A DNA stretch of 64,000 nucleotides, taken from contig OY755181.1 in assembly GCA_963576735.1 (NCBI GenBank), forward strand, positions 2,418,001 to 2,482,000, written 5' to 3'. Positions 33,924-43,926 of the stretch are shown in pieces. Both the position numbers and the translations under genes were made by a program. Under the pieces are notes generated by a model. It ran no database searches, was not told the origin of the DNA, and saw nothing but the letters and a program-made list of their open reading frames with translations. The first letter of the stretch is position 1; the number at the start of each line of letters is the position of its first letter. This DNA is from Bedellia somnulentella (taxonomy: Eukaryota; Arthropoda; Insecta; Lepidoptera; Bedelliidae).

Positions 33924-34494
33924 ATATCCAAATTCCAGAACTTGATGTTCAGATTATGAATTATGATTGTCCTAATATACTAGATGAATCATCATTACCG
34001 TTAATACCAGAAGACATATCATTGTCGAACACGCCAATATTAAACGAACCACCGCCATTAGACCCATGTATGGAGGAAACTCCTAAGAATGACGTTGAGT
34101 CAAACCAAACCCAAAACCCGTCACCTGAACAAAGTGGCGTGGTTCCAGAAACTTCTAATGAAGCACTTGTTCAGCTTGACCCGGAAATACGTCTTGCATT
34201 GGGAGATCCCATTGAAGAAAGCCCTAAATATGGCTCTAATATCCACAATGATTTAGCACAACGCTGGTTACCAATATTAAGGAAAGGCTTAGCTAAGGAG
34301 GTGAAAGAAAAATTACTCAAAGAACACCATATTCCAGAAAATTGTAAATTACTAAAATCACCTAGCTTAAACCCCGAGATTGCTGCTGCGGTTGCAGAAC
34401 CAGTCCGAGCTAGAGATAAAAAGATGGAAATAAAACAAAATCAATTAGGACTAGCAATAACTGCTATCTCAAGGGCAATGGAAACAATACTGAA
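33924..34494 (+). pseudogene. DIRS gag-like ORF1, exon 2, first part
   Basis: The frame runs through the first in-frame ATG at 33,956. It is acidic and proline-rich at first, then has a helical, charged segment (LAQRWLPILRKGLAKEVKEK). It is cut at codon CTG-AA by the BEL element; the short tail to 34,507 is LTR sequence. The frame resumes exactly at 43,443 after one copy of the CTGAA duplication. The family is known for a gag-like first ORF; I see no zinc knuckle here. Confidence 0.75.
34490..34494 (+). repeat. BEL/Pao target-site duplication, left
   Basis: CTGAA here and at 43,438-43,442. Five bases is the usual length for BEL/Pao integrases. Confidence 0.9.
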
Positions 34495-35057
34495 TGTTCA
34501 AGTGTGAACATCAGCAATATAAATCTGGGGCAATTAACTGTCATCCGGTTAGACGAAACGCTGACAACAGAAAACGCACACAAAGAAATGTATCATCCAT
34601 ATAGATCAATACAAACATATAATTTTATATAAATAGTGTGAAAAATGTAAATAAAGTCTCTTTCTACCTTTGACTCCGACTATTACTTACCTACCACTTC
34701 CTTACCCTTCCATCACTGTGGCCAAGACACCTTTAGCCTTCGCAGTTGCATGAGTCTGTGTAACTGACAGTGATTATCGTACCACTTCCTATATCCTACC
34801 AACCTTCCGTCTGTTACCTTAGGTCTCCCGGTATACAGACATTCCCGTACTTATTTATATATTTATATATTTCAACTTGTATGGTTAGGGCTAGGGACTT
34901 AGGGTTTTAGGGTTGTTAGGCCGTCGGTAGGATAGAGGTACTCTCTACCTACCCCTCAGGGATTTAGGCGTGCATATATAGATTGATAGGTTAGGATCCT
35001 AGGTCTTATAGCTGTCCCATTAAGTTAGTATATTAAAGTCCGCTAGGGGCTTTAACA
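34495..35057 (+). repeat. BEL/Pao 5' LTR (563 bp)
   Basis: It starts TGTTCAAGTG and ends GGGGCTTTAACA. By eye it is identical to 42,875-43,437. A TATA-like TATATAAA lies at 34,626 and a polyadenylation signal AATAAA at 34,650. Telomere-like TTAGGG runs occur near 34,885-34,910. Confidence 0.95.
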
Positions 35058-35069
35058 TGGTCCTTCGAG
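35058..35069 (+). promoter_or_regulatory. Putative primer binding site
   Basis: TGGTCCTTCGAG begins at the first base after the LTR, and TGG is the complement of a tRNA 3' CCA. The matching tRNA was not determined. Confidence 0.6.
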
Positions 35070-35369
35070 AAATTTTGAACCAGTAAATGACCGCGGCCCT
35101 CTTGTCCCTTGTATTATAATAAAAAAACCGACTGACTGACGCTTAGGAAAACTACATAGTACGTATTGTTCTCTTAGAAAGTACCCGTACAGTAACGGAT
35201 CGGTCGCTGGCTTCCCACAAGCGGGTCCCACCAGTCGATTGAGAAGTCGCAACGCATTTACTGTATCAGAGGGTGCGGAGAGCCATAAGTACTGACGTAT
35301 CTATAGACATTAGGCGTAGAATAGGGCAAGTAGGGACGTCAAGAAAGAAGAACGAAGACTGAAGACGCA

Positions 35370-38300
35370 ATGGAAGTAAAAGAGATTAACGATATTATCA
35401 AAAGCCAAGAAAATGACTTCGCGGAACTTCAAAGGATATGGGACAACATCAGAAAAGATTCAAAAATCAGGAAGACACATAAATACATAAAAGATAGAAG
35501 AGCATTACTAGACAGCATATACCAACGAGCGCTACAAAACGACAAATTACTACAAAATCAAGAAATAATGTCGACTCACAGATACTTAACATTACATTAT
35601 TTCGACGAGAACATAAAACAAGTATACAACGCTGCCAAAGACCACTTGGCAGCACAGGAAGATATCTTATATAAAGATAGTGATATTCAGACATCTTCAA
35701 CCGACCAATTATGTAGCATCTCAGACAAGACGCACCGTGCAGGATCCAGCAAGGCGCAGCCAGAAGATAATACTATGAAACCTAAATTGTTCATACAAAA
35801 ATATCGACTAAACCAACTTAAAAAGAAGCTATCAACTGCACTGGCTGCCATAGAGGAAAATAAACCAGCTTGGCAGTTACAGTCATTAGTACGGACGCTT
35901 GAAAAACAATTTCAAGACATTGACGACAATCACGTGTACCTTCTCATGGAGGAAAGTATACTCAGCGACGTATATTTCACTGACAATTATTTTGAAGACG
36001 CGCAGGACGCATTCGACTCAATATTAAACAAACTACAAAAGAAAATCAATGACAACTCAAGACAAAATACTCAGACGACTACAAAATTACCCAGGATTAC
36101 CATACCGTATTTCACTGGGAGCTATGAATCATGGAATTCATTTTACGATTTATTTAAAAAGATAATTCACGACGACTGCACTATTTCATCTACAGAAAAA
36201 ATGCAATACTTAAAAACTCATGTTCGCGGCGAGGCCGAGAAGCTGATCAAGCATTTAACCGTGAACGAGGTGAATTATAATGCCGCGCTCACGCTATTGA
36301 CTAATAGATATATGGACGAACGCCTTACTTCACAGACATTTATAGACAAATTATTAGACTTACCGAAAATTCAAACCGCAAACGCACGGTTATTACGCAA
36401 CATGCATGACTGTATAAATGAATGTTTGGAGGCGTTGAAGAATCAAAATGTTGATATTTCGACCTGGGACCCAATATTATGCCGAATTATTAGTCGAAAA
36501 TGGGACTCGGAAACCAATATGAAATACGAAGATCAATTAGACGAACCTAACAAACTACAAAGATTTACGACAATGATGAAATTTTTGGAAAAACGGTTTA
36601 AAAGTTTAGAATCAAGTAAACCATCACAGTTAACTATGAGCCCAGTTGTTACAACTACACCACGAGGTCAAGAAAGACCTACATGGGCAGACAAGAAAGG
36701 TTTATGTTGGTATTGTAGTAAAGAACATAATATACACTATTGTACTGCATTCCAAACATTAAACGTCAATGACCGCATAAAAATAGTACGCGAAAAACAA
36801 ATGTGTTATATTTGTTTGATGCACGACAATAAAAAGCAATGTGTCAGCCAGAAGTACAATAAATGTAACATTTGCGATAAGGCGCATGACACACTCTTGC
36901 ATCGACCTTTAAATGATTATTTGTCTACCAAGTCACAAGGGCAGAATTATGGCAATAAAAACAACGGGAATATAGGTAAACCAGGATCATCAAAGCCATC
37001 ATTTAGATCTCAGCAAACAGAAGATAAGGTGCAGAGAGGTAGCACGAATACATCGACTCGCCAGAACAATACTCAGAAAACCGTGCTACTGGCCACAGCC
37101 TTAGTGCATACTACAACGTTTGATGGTACACCACAGTTATTGCGTGTATTATGTGACCAGGGTTCCGAGGTTTCGTTATGCACTGAAGAAGTAGCTCAAC
37201 TGTTAAGAATACCAAGACAGAAGATAAAAGCCGAAATTAAAGGTATCGCCGACGAGAAACCTAAAAAATCAAACCACAAAATAGACATCACACTCAAACC
37301 AAGATTCCCGAGCCAATACGCTTTGAAAACATCATTAATTGTGCTACCAAAACTAACTGGTCCATTACCAAAGCAAGACGTAGAACAGGTTGAAAATCAA
37401 GTGTTAGACAATAAAATCATAGCTGACCCTACGTTTTACAAACGGGGCCCGATTGACATTATTTTGGGTGCCGAAGACTACAGCAAGTTATTGTTACCAG
37501 GATTCCAAAAACTAGAGAACGGAGTTATCGCTCAAAATACGGAGTTAGGATGGATATTAAGCGGACTTGGATTTACGGAATGTTCCAATGGACTTAAAAT
37601 GACGAGTTTGATCACTCGCATTAACGAAACGCAAATATCAAAGTTTTGGGAACTAGAAGAAGTTACAGAGGATTACCAAATGAATAATGACGATCAGCAA
37701 TGTGAAAAATTATATAACGATACGACACAACGGAACCCCGACGGAACTTATACAGTCAGGCTATTATTTAAAGAACCCGGTATGGATTACGGAAACACAA
37801 GACAAAAAGCTGTCGCTAGACTACTACAGCTCGAGAAAAAATTAGAAAAAAATTCTAATTTGCGACAGCAGTATAATGACTTTATGAGAGAGTATTTAGA
37901 AATGGGCCATATGACAAAAGTAAACAAAACAAACTATTACGAAGGAAAATACTATATACCGCATCAGCCAGTAATTCGAGAAGATGCTTTAACATCAAAA
38001 TTACGTTGTGTTTTCGACGCTAGTAGCAAGTCTAGCTCGAATATAAGCCTAAATGACAATCTGCACAAAGGTCCACGATTACAGCAAGACTTAGCCACTA
38101 TTTTATTAAGGTGGCGCAAACACAAGTTTGTTTTTATGGCCGACATAGAAAAGATGTATCGGTTCATAAAAATACACCCTGAAGACTATACTTTCCAGAA
38201 AATTGTATGGAGATGGACACCTCAAGAAAAAATACAAGAATACGCATTGACCACGTTAACGTATGGTACAACATGTGCTCCGTATGCAGCTATCAAAACA

Positions 38301-41300
38301 CTACAACAGCTTGCTAAAGATGAACAACTGAATTATCCCATCGCAAGCAAAACGACGTTGGAAGACTTTTTTGTGGATGACGTCCTTTCCGGAGGAAACG
38401 ATTTAGAACAAACAAAGACATTATTAACTCAATTAATCGACATGATGCGGGCCGGAGGATTCAACTTAAGAAAATGGTCCTCAAATAGTGACAAATTATT
38501 AGAAAACGTTCCCGAATTAAACTCCAACAATGACATGATTAAATTACCTTTAGAAAAGACAAGAAAATCGTTAGGGGTAATGTGGTCACCAGACGAAGAC
38601 AATTTTCAATTTAAGATCACTATAACCCACAACGACCAACCGACAAAGCGATTTATTTTATCTGAAGTTGCCAAAATATTTGATCCTCACGGATGGCTAC
38701 AGCCAATAACAATCGCAATGAAAATGCTAGTGCAAGAGATTTGGACCCTTGGAATAGACTGGAATGACGAAGTGCCAGAACACATCAAAATGAAGTGGAA
38801 TAATATTACACAACAATTAAAATCTATTGAAAATATTAAAATACCCAGATGGATTCATTACCACGAGACACAAATAGAGTTACACGGCTTCAGCGATGCG
38901 TCAGAAAAAGCGTACGCAGCGGTTATCTACAGTAGAATAAAAGTGAATGACACCTACCAAATAACAATACTACAAGCCAAAACAAAAGTGGCACCTATTA
39001 AACATAAAATAACACTTCCTCGGCTTGAATTATGTGCAGCTTTATTATTAACAAAGTTAATGAATAAAGTTGATAAGGCACTTAACTGTAACAACACGAA
39101 AACATATTGTTACACTGACTCTATGATTACGTTGGGATGGATAAGACGAGAAGCAGACAAGTGGAAGACGTTTGTTGCTAACAGAGTGTCAGAAATACAA
39201 AAAACATTACCAAACGCAACATGGAATCATGTTAGTTCCGTAGATAACCCAGCTGACGTCATATCACGTGGAATTGAACCTAGTAAATTAAAAAATCACG
39301 AGTTATGGTGGCATGGCCCACAATGGCTGCAAACAAACGAACACTTAGCAACAAGTCCAATACCAGAACCGATAGAAGAAATTAAATACTGTCATCAAAC
39401 TACAATAAAAATAGAACAAAATGAACTATTTCAAAGATTTTCAAGCTTTCAAAAAATGGTGCGAGTTATCTCATATTGTTTGAGATTTTTACGTCGACAA
39501 AAAGCTACAAAAAACTTGACATGCATGGAAATAGACGAAACAAGAAAACAAATTATTCGACAAGTACAAAAAGACGCATTTCGACAAGAATACAAATTAC
39601 TTCAAAAGGGACAACAATTACCAAAAGGAAACAAACTATCCAGTTTAGACCCGATTATAGACGAATTTGGACTCATACGCGTCGGCGGGAGATTACAAAA
39701 TTCACAGCTTCCGTACGAACAAAAGCACCCGACCGTATTACCATATGATCATTACGTAACCAAAACAATAATACACGACTCACATATCAAAACATTGCAC
39801 GGTGGCAATCAGCTGACGCTAGCATACTTACGACAAAGATACTGGATACTCGGCGGAAAACGTAAAGTAAAACATTATATCAACAAATGTGTCAAGTGCA
39901 TTAGGTACAAAGCTGAGGCAGCCAAACAGAAAATGGGAGTATTGCCTAAACCACGAGTAAGGCAATCGTTTCCGTTCACTCATACAGGGTGCGATTACGC
40001 CGGTCCAATACAAGTACGAGCAATGAAGGGTAGAGGACATAAATCATACAAAGGTTATATAGCAGTGTTTGTATGTCTCGCTACAAAGGGAATACACTTA
40101 GAGCTTGTGGGAGATTTATCTACAGAAACCTTCATCGCCGCCCTAAGAAGATTTATGGCACGAAGAGGCCCAGTAACACATATATACAGTGACAATGGTA
40201 CAAACTTCGTAGGAGCAGCAAATTACCTCCACAAAGAAATATTAGAAATAACACAATCGCCACAGTTTCAAAATACAGTGACAGACATCGGGATAACCTG
40301 GAATTTCATCCCCCCATCAGCCCCACATTTCAACGGAATTAATGAAGCAGGGGTGAAATCTATGAAGCATCATCTTAGAAGAGTAATAGGAGACAGCACA
40401 TTAACATACGAAGAGCTTTCAACGTTTTTGACTCAAATTGAAGCATGTTTGAATTCAAGACCGCTATGTATTCAAACTGAAAATATAAATGACAACGTGA
40501 TTTTAACGCCTAGCCATTTTTTAATAGGCCGTGAAGCCGTGGGAGTTCCCGACCCCATATCAGACACAAATACAGACCTTATTAATCGCTGGAGACACAT
40601 GCAAAAAATGAAAAAGGATTTCTGGAACAGCTGGTCTAAGGAGTACCTACACCAATTACAACAACGATACAAATGGAAAACAAACAATGAAAACTTAAAA
40701 ATCGGTACAGTCGTACTAATAAAAGACTCAAACGTATCTCCTAGCAAGTGGCCTTTAGCAAAGATTAAATACATACATCCAGGTAGTGACGGTGCCACAA
40801 GGGTGGTTACATTACAAAGACCGCAAGGAGCCGACCAAAAACGAGCAATACATACTCTCATACCATTACCAGTGAACGAAGATCTGGAGGCCGATACAAG
40901 TCAGACGCCTAATAAAACAACGACCGTGACGCATACCAGCAAACATAGCTATACAAAAACCAAAGGCGCAACGAGCTATTTGTTAACGTTATTCATGACA
41001 ATGACAATATTATTTTTCACATCTACAGAAGCGACATACACTATGAAAAACTTGAATCCGGGACTATATATTGAACAAATGGGCAACGCAACGTTGGACA
41101 GAGGCACCTTCAGAATAGAACAACATTATGAAAGACGTAATTTAGAGGAAAATTTTAACAAAACCAAGGAAGTACTAAATCAGTTTATGCATTTATGTGG
41201 CTACGCCAAATCAATAGAAAGTCAAACTTACTGTACTCAGTATTACGACCACTTACAAGAAGAAGTTTTGAAGTTTGAAAAAACTCACGAATACCTTACT

Positions 41301-42830
41301 GAAATTAATCATACACGAAGGAAGAGAGGTTTGATGGGACAAATAATGACGTCAATATTTGGTGTTAACGACGAAGTATACAGAGACATTGATACTTTAC
41401 AAACTAATCAACAAAAATTAATAGATGCTGCAAATCATCAAACAAAGTTCATGATCTCTACGATTTCAACAGTTAACAGCACAGAAGAAAGAATAAGGAG
41501 CAAACTAGAAAGATTCCAAACAAAACTCAACCTAGTACTGACATATATAAACGACAATAACAGATGGTTTAAGTCCATAAACAGTAATACCATTCAAATA
41601 CAGGTGCTTCAAGCTTATCAACTGGCGCATAATTATATTATGGAAACTATGGACTATTATTCAGGAATTGTACAAATTTACATCTCAAAAGCTACAATAT
41701 ACAGCGTGATAAACCCAAAGAATATTGAAGATATTATACAGGACGCAAACAGCAAGTTACCGTCAAACTTACACATCATTCAATCTCAATTGATTGACAC
41801 ACTATTATCAGAAAACGAAACTCATATACGAGTATTAGCTTATTATCCAATAGCAGAGAAAGTAAAATACGAATTAATACACCTTACTCCAATACCTAAG
41901 AAGCATAGCAATGGATTATTTGAGAACATGGATATACCTCAAATGTTTGTGGGAATAGATTACAACAATGAACGCTACTTTCAACTTACGCATGATGAAT
42001 TCAAACGCTGTTTACATAAACAAAACGACTATACTTGTTTTCCGGTGGCTGTCAAGAACATGCAATTAAATCAAAATTGCATTGTTAGAATGATAACAAA
42101 AGATCAAAATATTACAGATTGCCCCACTCGAACATTTAACATTTCAAATAACATAATTTGGAAACAAGTCCAAATGTCAAACACTTGGTTATATTTGACA
42201 AGACAACCAGAAACAGTCTCCATTGTGTGTGATGGTCAAAGACAAGAGATATCAATCCATGACGTAGGAATAATACACATTTCAGAAAATTGCATCATTA
42301 AAACAATGACAAATACATTGGCCGCTAAACGGATAGTAACTACAAACGTTTTAGCTTCATTTAGTAAATTTTCTAATTTTAACTTAACTAACAAATCATT
42401 AATTAACTATCATACACTTATTTCAAAAGAACAAGTATTAGACAACTCCGTAGACATATTTAATAATTTGAAGAATGAAGAAATTAAATTGAAAACAAAC
42501 CTAGATCAAACAGTTTGGAATAGTATAGCTACCCAAACATACGTCACTAGTTGCTCAACTATGGTAGGCAGCATCGTTATTATATTACTAATATATTATT
42601 GTTGTCCACCGATGACGAGGAGACTACGAGCGATGGTAGCAGCCAGGCGGACATGGGCCCTGAGGAGAACTCCCGAGCAACCCCATACCGACGACACCAC
42701 GGACGAGCCGCATCCCAGCGAGCACAACAGCCGCCGCTCATCCCGGCGCCCCACCACTCCGCATAAGTACTCGACACCACTGCGCCGACCTGCCCAACTT
42801 ACGGATCAACTGTACGAGATGAGGACATAA
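35370..42830 (+). CDS. BEL/Pao Gag-Pol-Env-like polyprotein
   Basis: A single 2,486-residue frame begins at the ATG at 35,370, about 310 bp after the LTR. The order of parts is: Gag-like helical region (1-440); two zinc knuckles, the first C446-x2-C-x3-H-x4-C; aspartic protease with DQGS at 596-599; reverse transcriptase with D925 and VDD at 1002-1004; RNase H with D1176; integrase with an H-H-C-C finger and D1542, D1608, E1659. A hydrophobic segment at ~1870-1888 then starts an envelope-like part. It has a furin-type RRKR at 1983-1986 followed by a Gly-rich hydrophobic stretch, N-glycosylation sites, a membrane segment at ~2398-2412 and a basic tail. The layout recalls insect retroviral/baculovirus F-type envelopes. 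No stop or frameshift lies between gag, pol and env. Confidence 0.93.
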   Translation: MEVKEINDIIKSQENDFAELQRIWDNIRKDSKIRKTHKYIKDRRALLDSIYQRALQNDKLLQNQEIMSTHRYLTLHYFDENIKQVYNAAKDHLAAQEDILYKDSDIQTSSTDQLCSISDKTHRAGSSKAQPEDNTMKPKLFIQKYRLNQLKKKLSTALAAIEENKPAWQLQSLVRTLEKQFQDIDDNHVYLLMEESILSDVYFTDNYFEDAQDAFDSILNKLQKKINDNSRQNTQTTTKLPRITIPYFTGSYESWNSFYDLFKKIIHDDCTISSTEKMQYLKTHVRGEAEKLIKHLTVNEVNYNAALTLLTNRYMDERLTSQTFIDKLLDLPKIQTANARLLRNMHDCINECLEALKNQNVDISTWDPILCRIISRKWDSETNMKYEDQLDEPNKLQRFTTMMKFLEKRFKSLESSKPSQLTMSPVVTTTPRGQERPTWADKKGLCWYCSKEHNIHYCTAFQTLNVNDRIKIVREKQMCYICLMHDNKKQCVSQKYNKCNICDKAHDTLLHRPLNDYLSTKSQGQNYGNKNNGNIGKPGSSKPSFRSQQTEDKVQRGSTNTSTRQNNTQKTVLLATALVHTTTFDGTPQLLRVLCDQGSEVSLCTEEVAQLLRIPRQKIKAEIKGIADEKPKKSNHKIDITLKPRFPSQYALKTSLIVLPKLTGPLPKQDVEQVENQVLDNKIIADPTFYKRGPIDIILGAEDYSKLLLPGFQKLENGVIAQNTELGWILSGLGFTECSNGLKMTSLITRINETQISKFWELEEVTEDYQMNNDDQQCEKLYNDTTQRNPDGTYTVRLLFKEPGMDYGNTRQKAVARLLQLEKKLEKNSNLRQQYNDFMREYLEMGHMTKVNKTNYYEGKYYIPHQPVIREDALTSKLRCVFDASSKSSSNISLNDNLHKGPRLQQDLATILLRWRKHKFVFMADIEKMYRFIKIHPEDYTFQKIVWRWTPQEKIQEYALTTLTYGTTCAPYAAIKTLQQLAKDEQLNYPIASKTTLEDFFVDDVLSGGNDLEQTKTLLTQLIDMMRAGGFNLRKWSSNSDKLLENVPELNSNNDMIKLPLEKTRKSLGVMWSPDEDNFQFKITITHNDQPTKRFILSEVAKIFDPHGWLQPITIAMKMLVQEIWTLGIDWNDEVPEHIKMKWNNITQQLKSIENIKIPRWIHYHETQIELHGFSDASEKAYAAVIYSRIKVNDTYQITILQAKTKVAPIKHKITLPRLELCAALLLTKLMNKVDKALNCNNTKTYCYTDSMITLGWIRREADKWKTFVANRVSEIQKTLPNATWNHVSSVDNPADVISRGIEPSKLKNHELWWHGPQWLQTNEHLATSPIPEPIEEIKYCHQTTIKIEQNELFQRFSSFQKMVRVISYCLRFLRRQKATKNLTCMEIDETRKQIIRQVQKDAFRQEYKLLQKGQQLPKGNKLSSLDPIIDEFGLIRVGGRLQNSQLPYEQKHPTVLPYDHYVTKTIIHDSHIKTLHGGNQLTLAYLRQRYWILGGKRKVKHYINKCVKCIRYKAEAAKQKMGVLPKPRVRQSFPFTHTGCDYAGPIQVRAMKGRGHKSYKGYIAVFVCLATKGIHLELVGDLSTETFIAALRRFMARRGPVTHIYSDNGTNFVGAANYLHKEILEITQSPQFQNTVTDIGITWNFIPPSAPHFNGINEAGVKSMKHHLRRVIGDSTLTYEELSTFLTQIEACLNSRPLCIQTENINDNVILTPSHFLIGREAVGVPDPISDTNTDLINRWRHMQKMKKDFWNSWSKEYLHQLQQRYKWKTNNENLKIGTVVLIKDSNVSPSKWPLAKIKYIHPGSDGATRVVTLQRPQGADQKRAIHTLIPLPVNEDLEADTSQTPNKTTTVTHTSKHSYTKTKGATSYLLTLFMTMTILFFTSTEATYTMKNLNPGLYIEQMGNATLDRGTFRIEQHYERRNLEENFNKTKEVLNQFMHLCGYAKSIESQTYCTQYYDHLQEEVLKFEKTHEYLTEINHTRRKRGLMGQIMTSIFGVNDEVYRDIDTLQTNQQKLIDAANHQTKFMISTISTVNSTEERIRSKLERFQTKLNLVLTYINDNNRWFKSINSNTIQIQVLQAYQLAHNYIMETMDYYSGIVQIYISKATIYSVINPKNIEDIIQDANSKLPSNLHIIQSQLIDTLLSENETHIRVLAYYPIAEKVKYELIHLTPIPKKHSNGLFENMDIPQMFVGIDYNNERYFQLTHDEFKRCLHKQNDYTCFPVAVKNMQLNQNCIVRMITKDQNITDCPTRTFNISNNIIWKQVQMSNTWLYLTRQPETVSIVCDGQRQEISIHDVGIIHISENCIIKTMTNTLAAKRIVTTNVLASFSKFSNFNLTNKSLINYHTLISKEQVLDNSVDIFNNLKNEEIKLKTNLDQTVWNSIATQTYVTSCSTMVGSIVIILLIYYCCPPMTRRLRAMVAARRTWALRRTPEQPHTDDTTDEPHPSEHNSRRSSRRPTTPHKYSTPLRRPAQLTDQLYEMRT

Positions 42831-42874
42831 GTTCACCTATCTGGATAACCACCCATTCCTGAGAGACGCCAGTA

Positions 42875-43437
42875 TGTTCAAGTGTGAACATCAGCAATAT
42901 AAATCTGGGGCAATTAACTGTCATCCGGTTAGACGAAACGCTGACAACAGAAAACGCACACAAAGAAATGTATCATCCATATAGATCAATACAAACATAT
43001 AATTTTATATAAATAGTGTGAAAAATGTAAATAAAGTCTCTTTCTACCTTTGACTCCGACTATTACTTACCTACCACTTCCTTACCCTTCCATCACTGTG
43101 GCCAAGACACCTTTAGCCTTCGCAGTTGCATGAGTCTGTGTAACTGACAGTGATTATCGTACCACTTCCTATATCCTACCAACCTTCCGTCTGTTACCTT
43201 AGGTCTCCCGGTATACAGACATTCCCGTACTTATTTATATATTTATATATTTCAACTTGTATGGTTAGGGCTAGGGACTTAGGGTTTTAGGGTTGTTAGG
43301 CCGTCGGTAGGATAGAGGTACTCTCTACCTACCCCTCAGGGATTTAGGCGTGCATATATAGATTGATAGGTTAGGATCCTAGGTCTTATAGCTGTCCCAT
43401 TAAGTTAGTATATTAAAGTCCGCTAGGGGCTTTAACA
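42875..43437 (+). repeat. BEL/Pao 3' LTR (563 bp)
   Basis: Same sequence and length as the 5' LTR, with the AATAAA signal at 43,030. The segment just upstream (GAGAGACGCC) is only a weak polypurine tract. Confidence 0.95.
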
Positions 43438-43926
43438 CTGAACGACGGAAATAAAATAGAAATTATAAAAAACCTTTCAGAAGGCTGTAGAATTCTGACT
43501 GATCTTCATTACACGGAAACACAAATTCGTACTAAATGTATTACCCCATGTCTAGACAAATCAATACTTAACATAATTCAGGAAGAGGAAAGAGACGAAT
43601 TTTTATTTGGCAGTAAATTATCCGAGAATATAAAAGCTGCAAAAGCAATAGAGAAACAGGGATGGCTAATTAAGAGAAACTTGCCTCAAAAAGTTAATCA
43701 AAATCAAATTCAATCAAAGGCTAGGCAATCGGGAAACTGGGCACCCCCTCCTCCTCGATATCACTCGTCGTCGAGCAGGGGGGGGCGCGGAGCATACACG
43801 GCGAGCAGAGTTCAGCCAAACAGGCATTTTCGTCTTCAGGGGCTGCCACCGCTGCCGGCGCCGACAGCGCAGTCACAGGCGAGGACAGCCCCGGCCTCCA
43901 GGCAGCGTGCTCAAACGCGTCAATAG
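43438..43926 (+). pseudogene. DIRS gag-like ORF1, second part
   Basis: After the duplicated CTGAA the frame is open to the TAG at 43,924-43,926. It includes an Arg/Pro/Gln/Gly-rich tail (from ~43,720) with a GGRG segment typical of nucleic-acid-binding Gag ends. It is separated from its first part only by the BEL element. Confidence 0.75.

Larger units (their letters stand above)
34495..43437 (+). mobile_element. Full-length BEL/Pao retrotransposon with envelope-like region
   Basis: 8,943 bp: two identical 563-bp LTRs, a primer-binding-site-like TGGTCCTTCGAG directly after the 5' LTR, one 2,486-codon ORF and a 5-bp target duplication. Equal LTRs and an unbroken frame indicate a very recent insertion. 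It lies in sense orientation inside ORF1 of a DIRS element. Confidence 0.95.

Noticed and set aside
34885..34910. Telomere-like TTAGGG runs in the BEL LTR
   Set aside because: They are few, belong to both LTRs and have no array structure, so they are part of the LTR sequence rather than telomeric DNA.
40472..40861. 129-codon minus-strand frame inside the BEL element
   Set aside because: It is antisense to the integrase region, with composition typical of a shadow frame.
42551..42780. Short frames on both strands near the end of the BEL ORF
   Set aside because: They overlap the intact polyprotein frame in other phases and have no independent signals.
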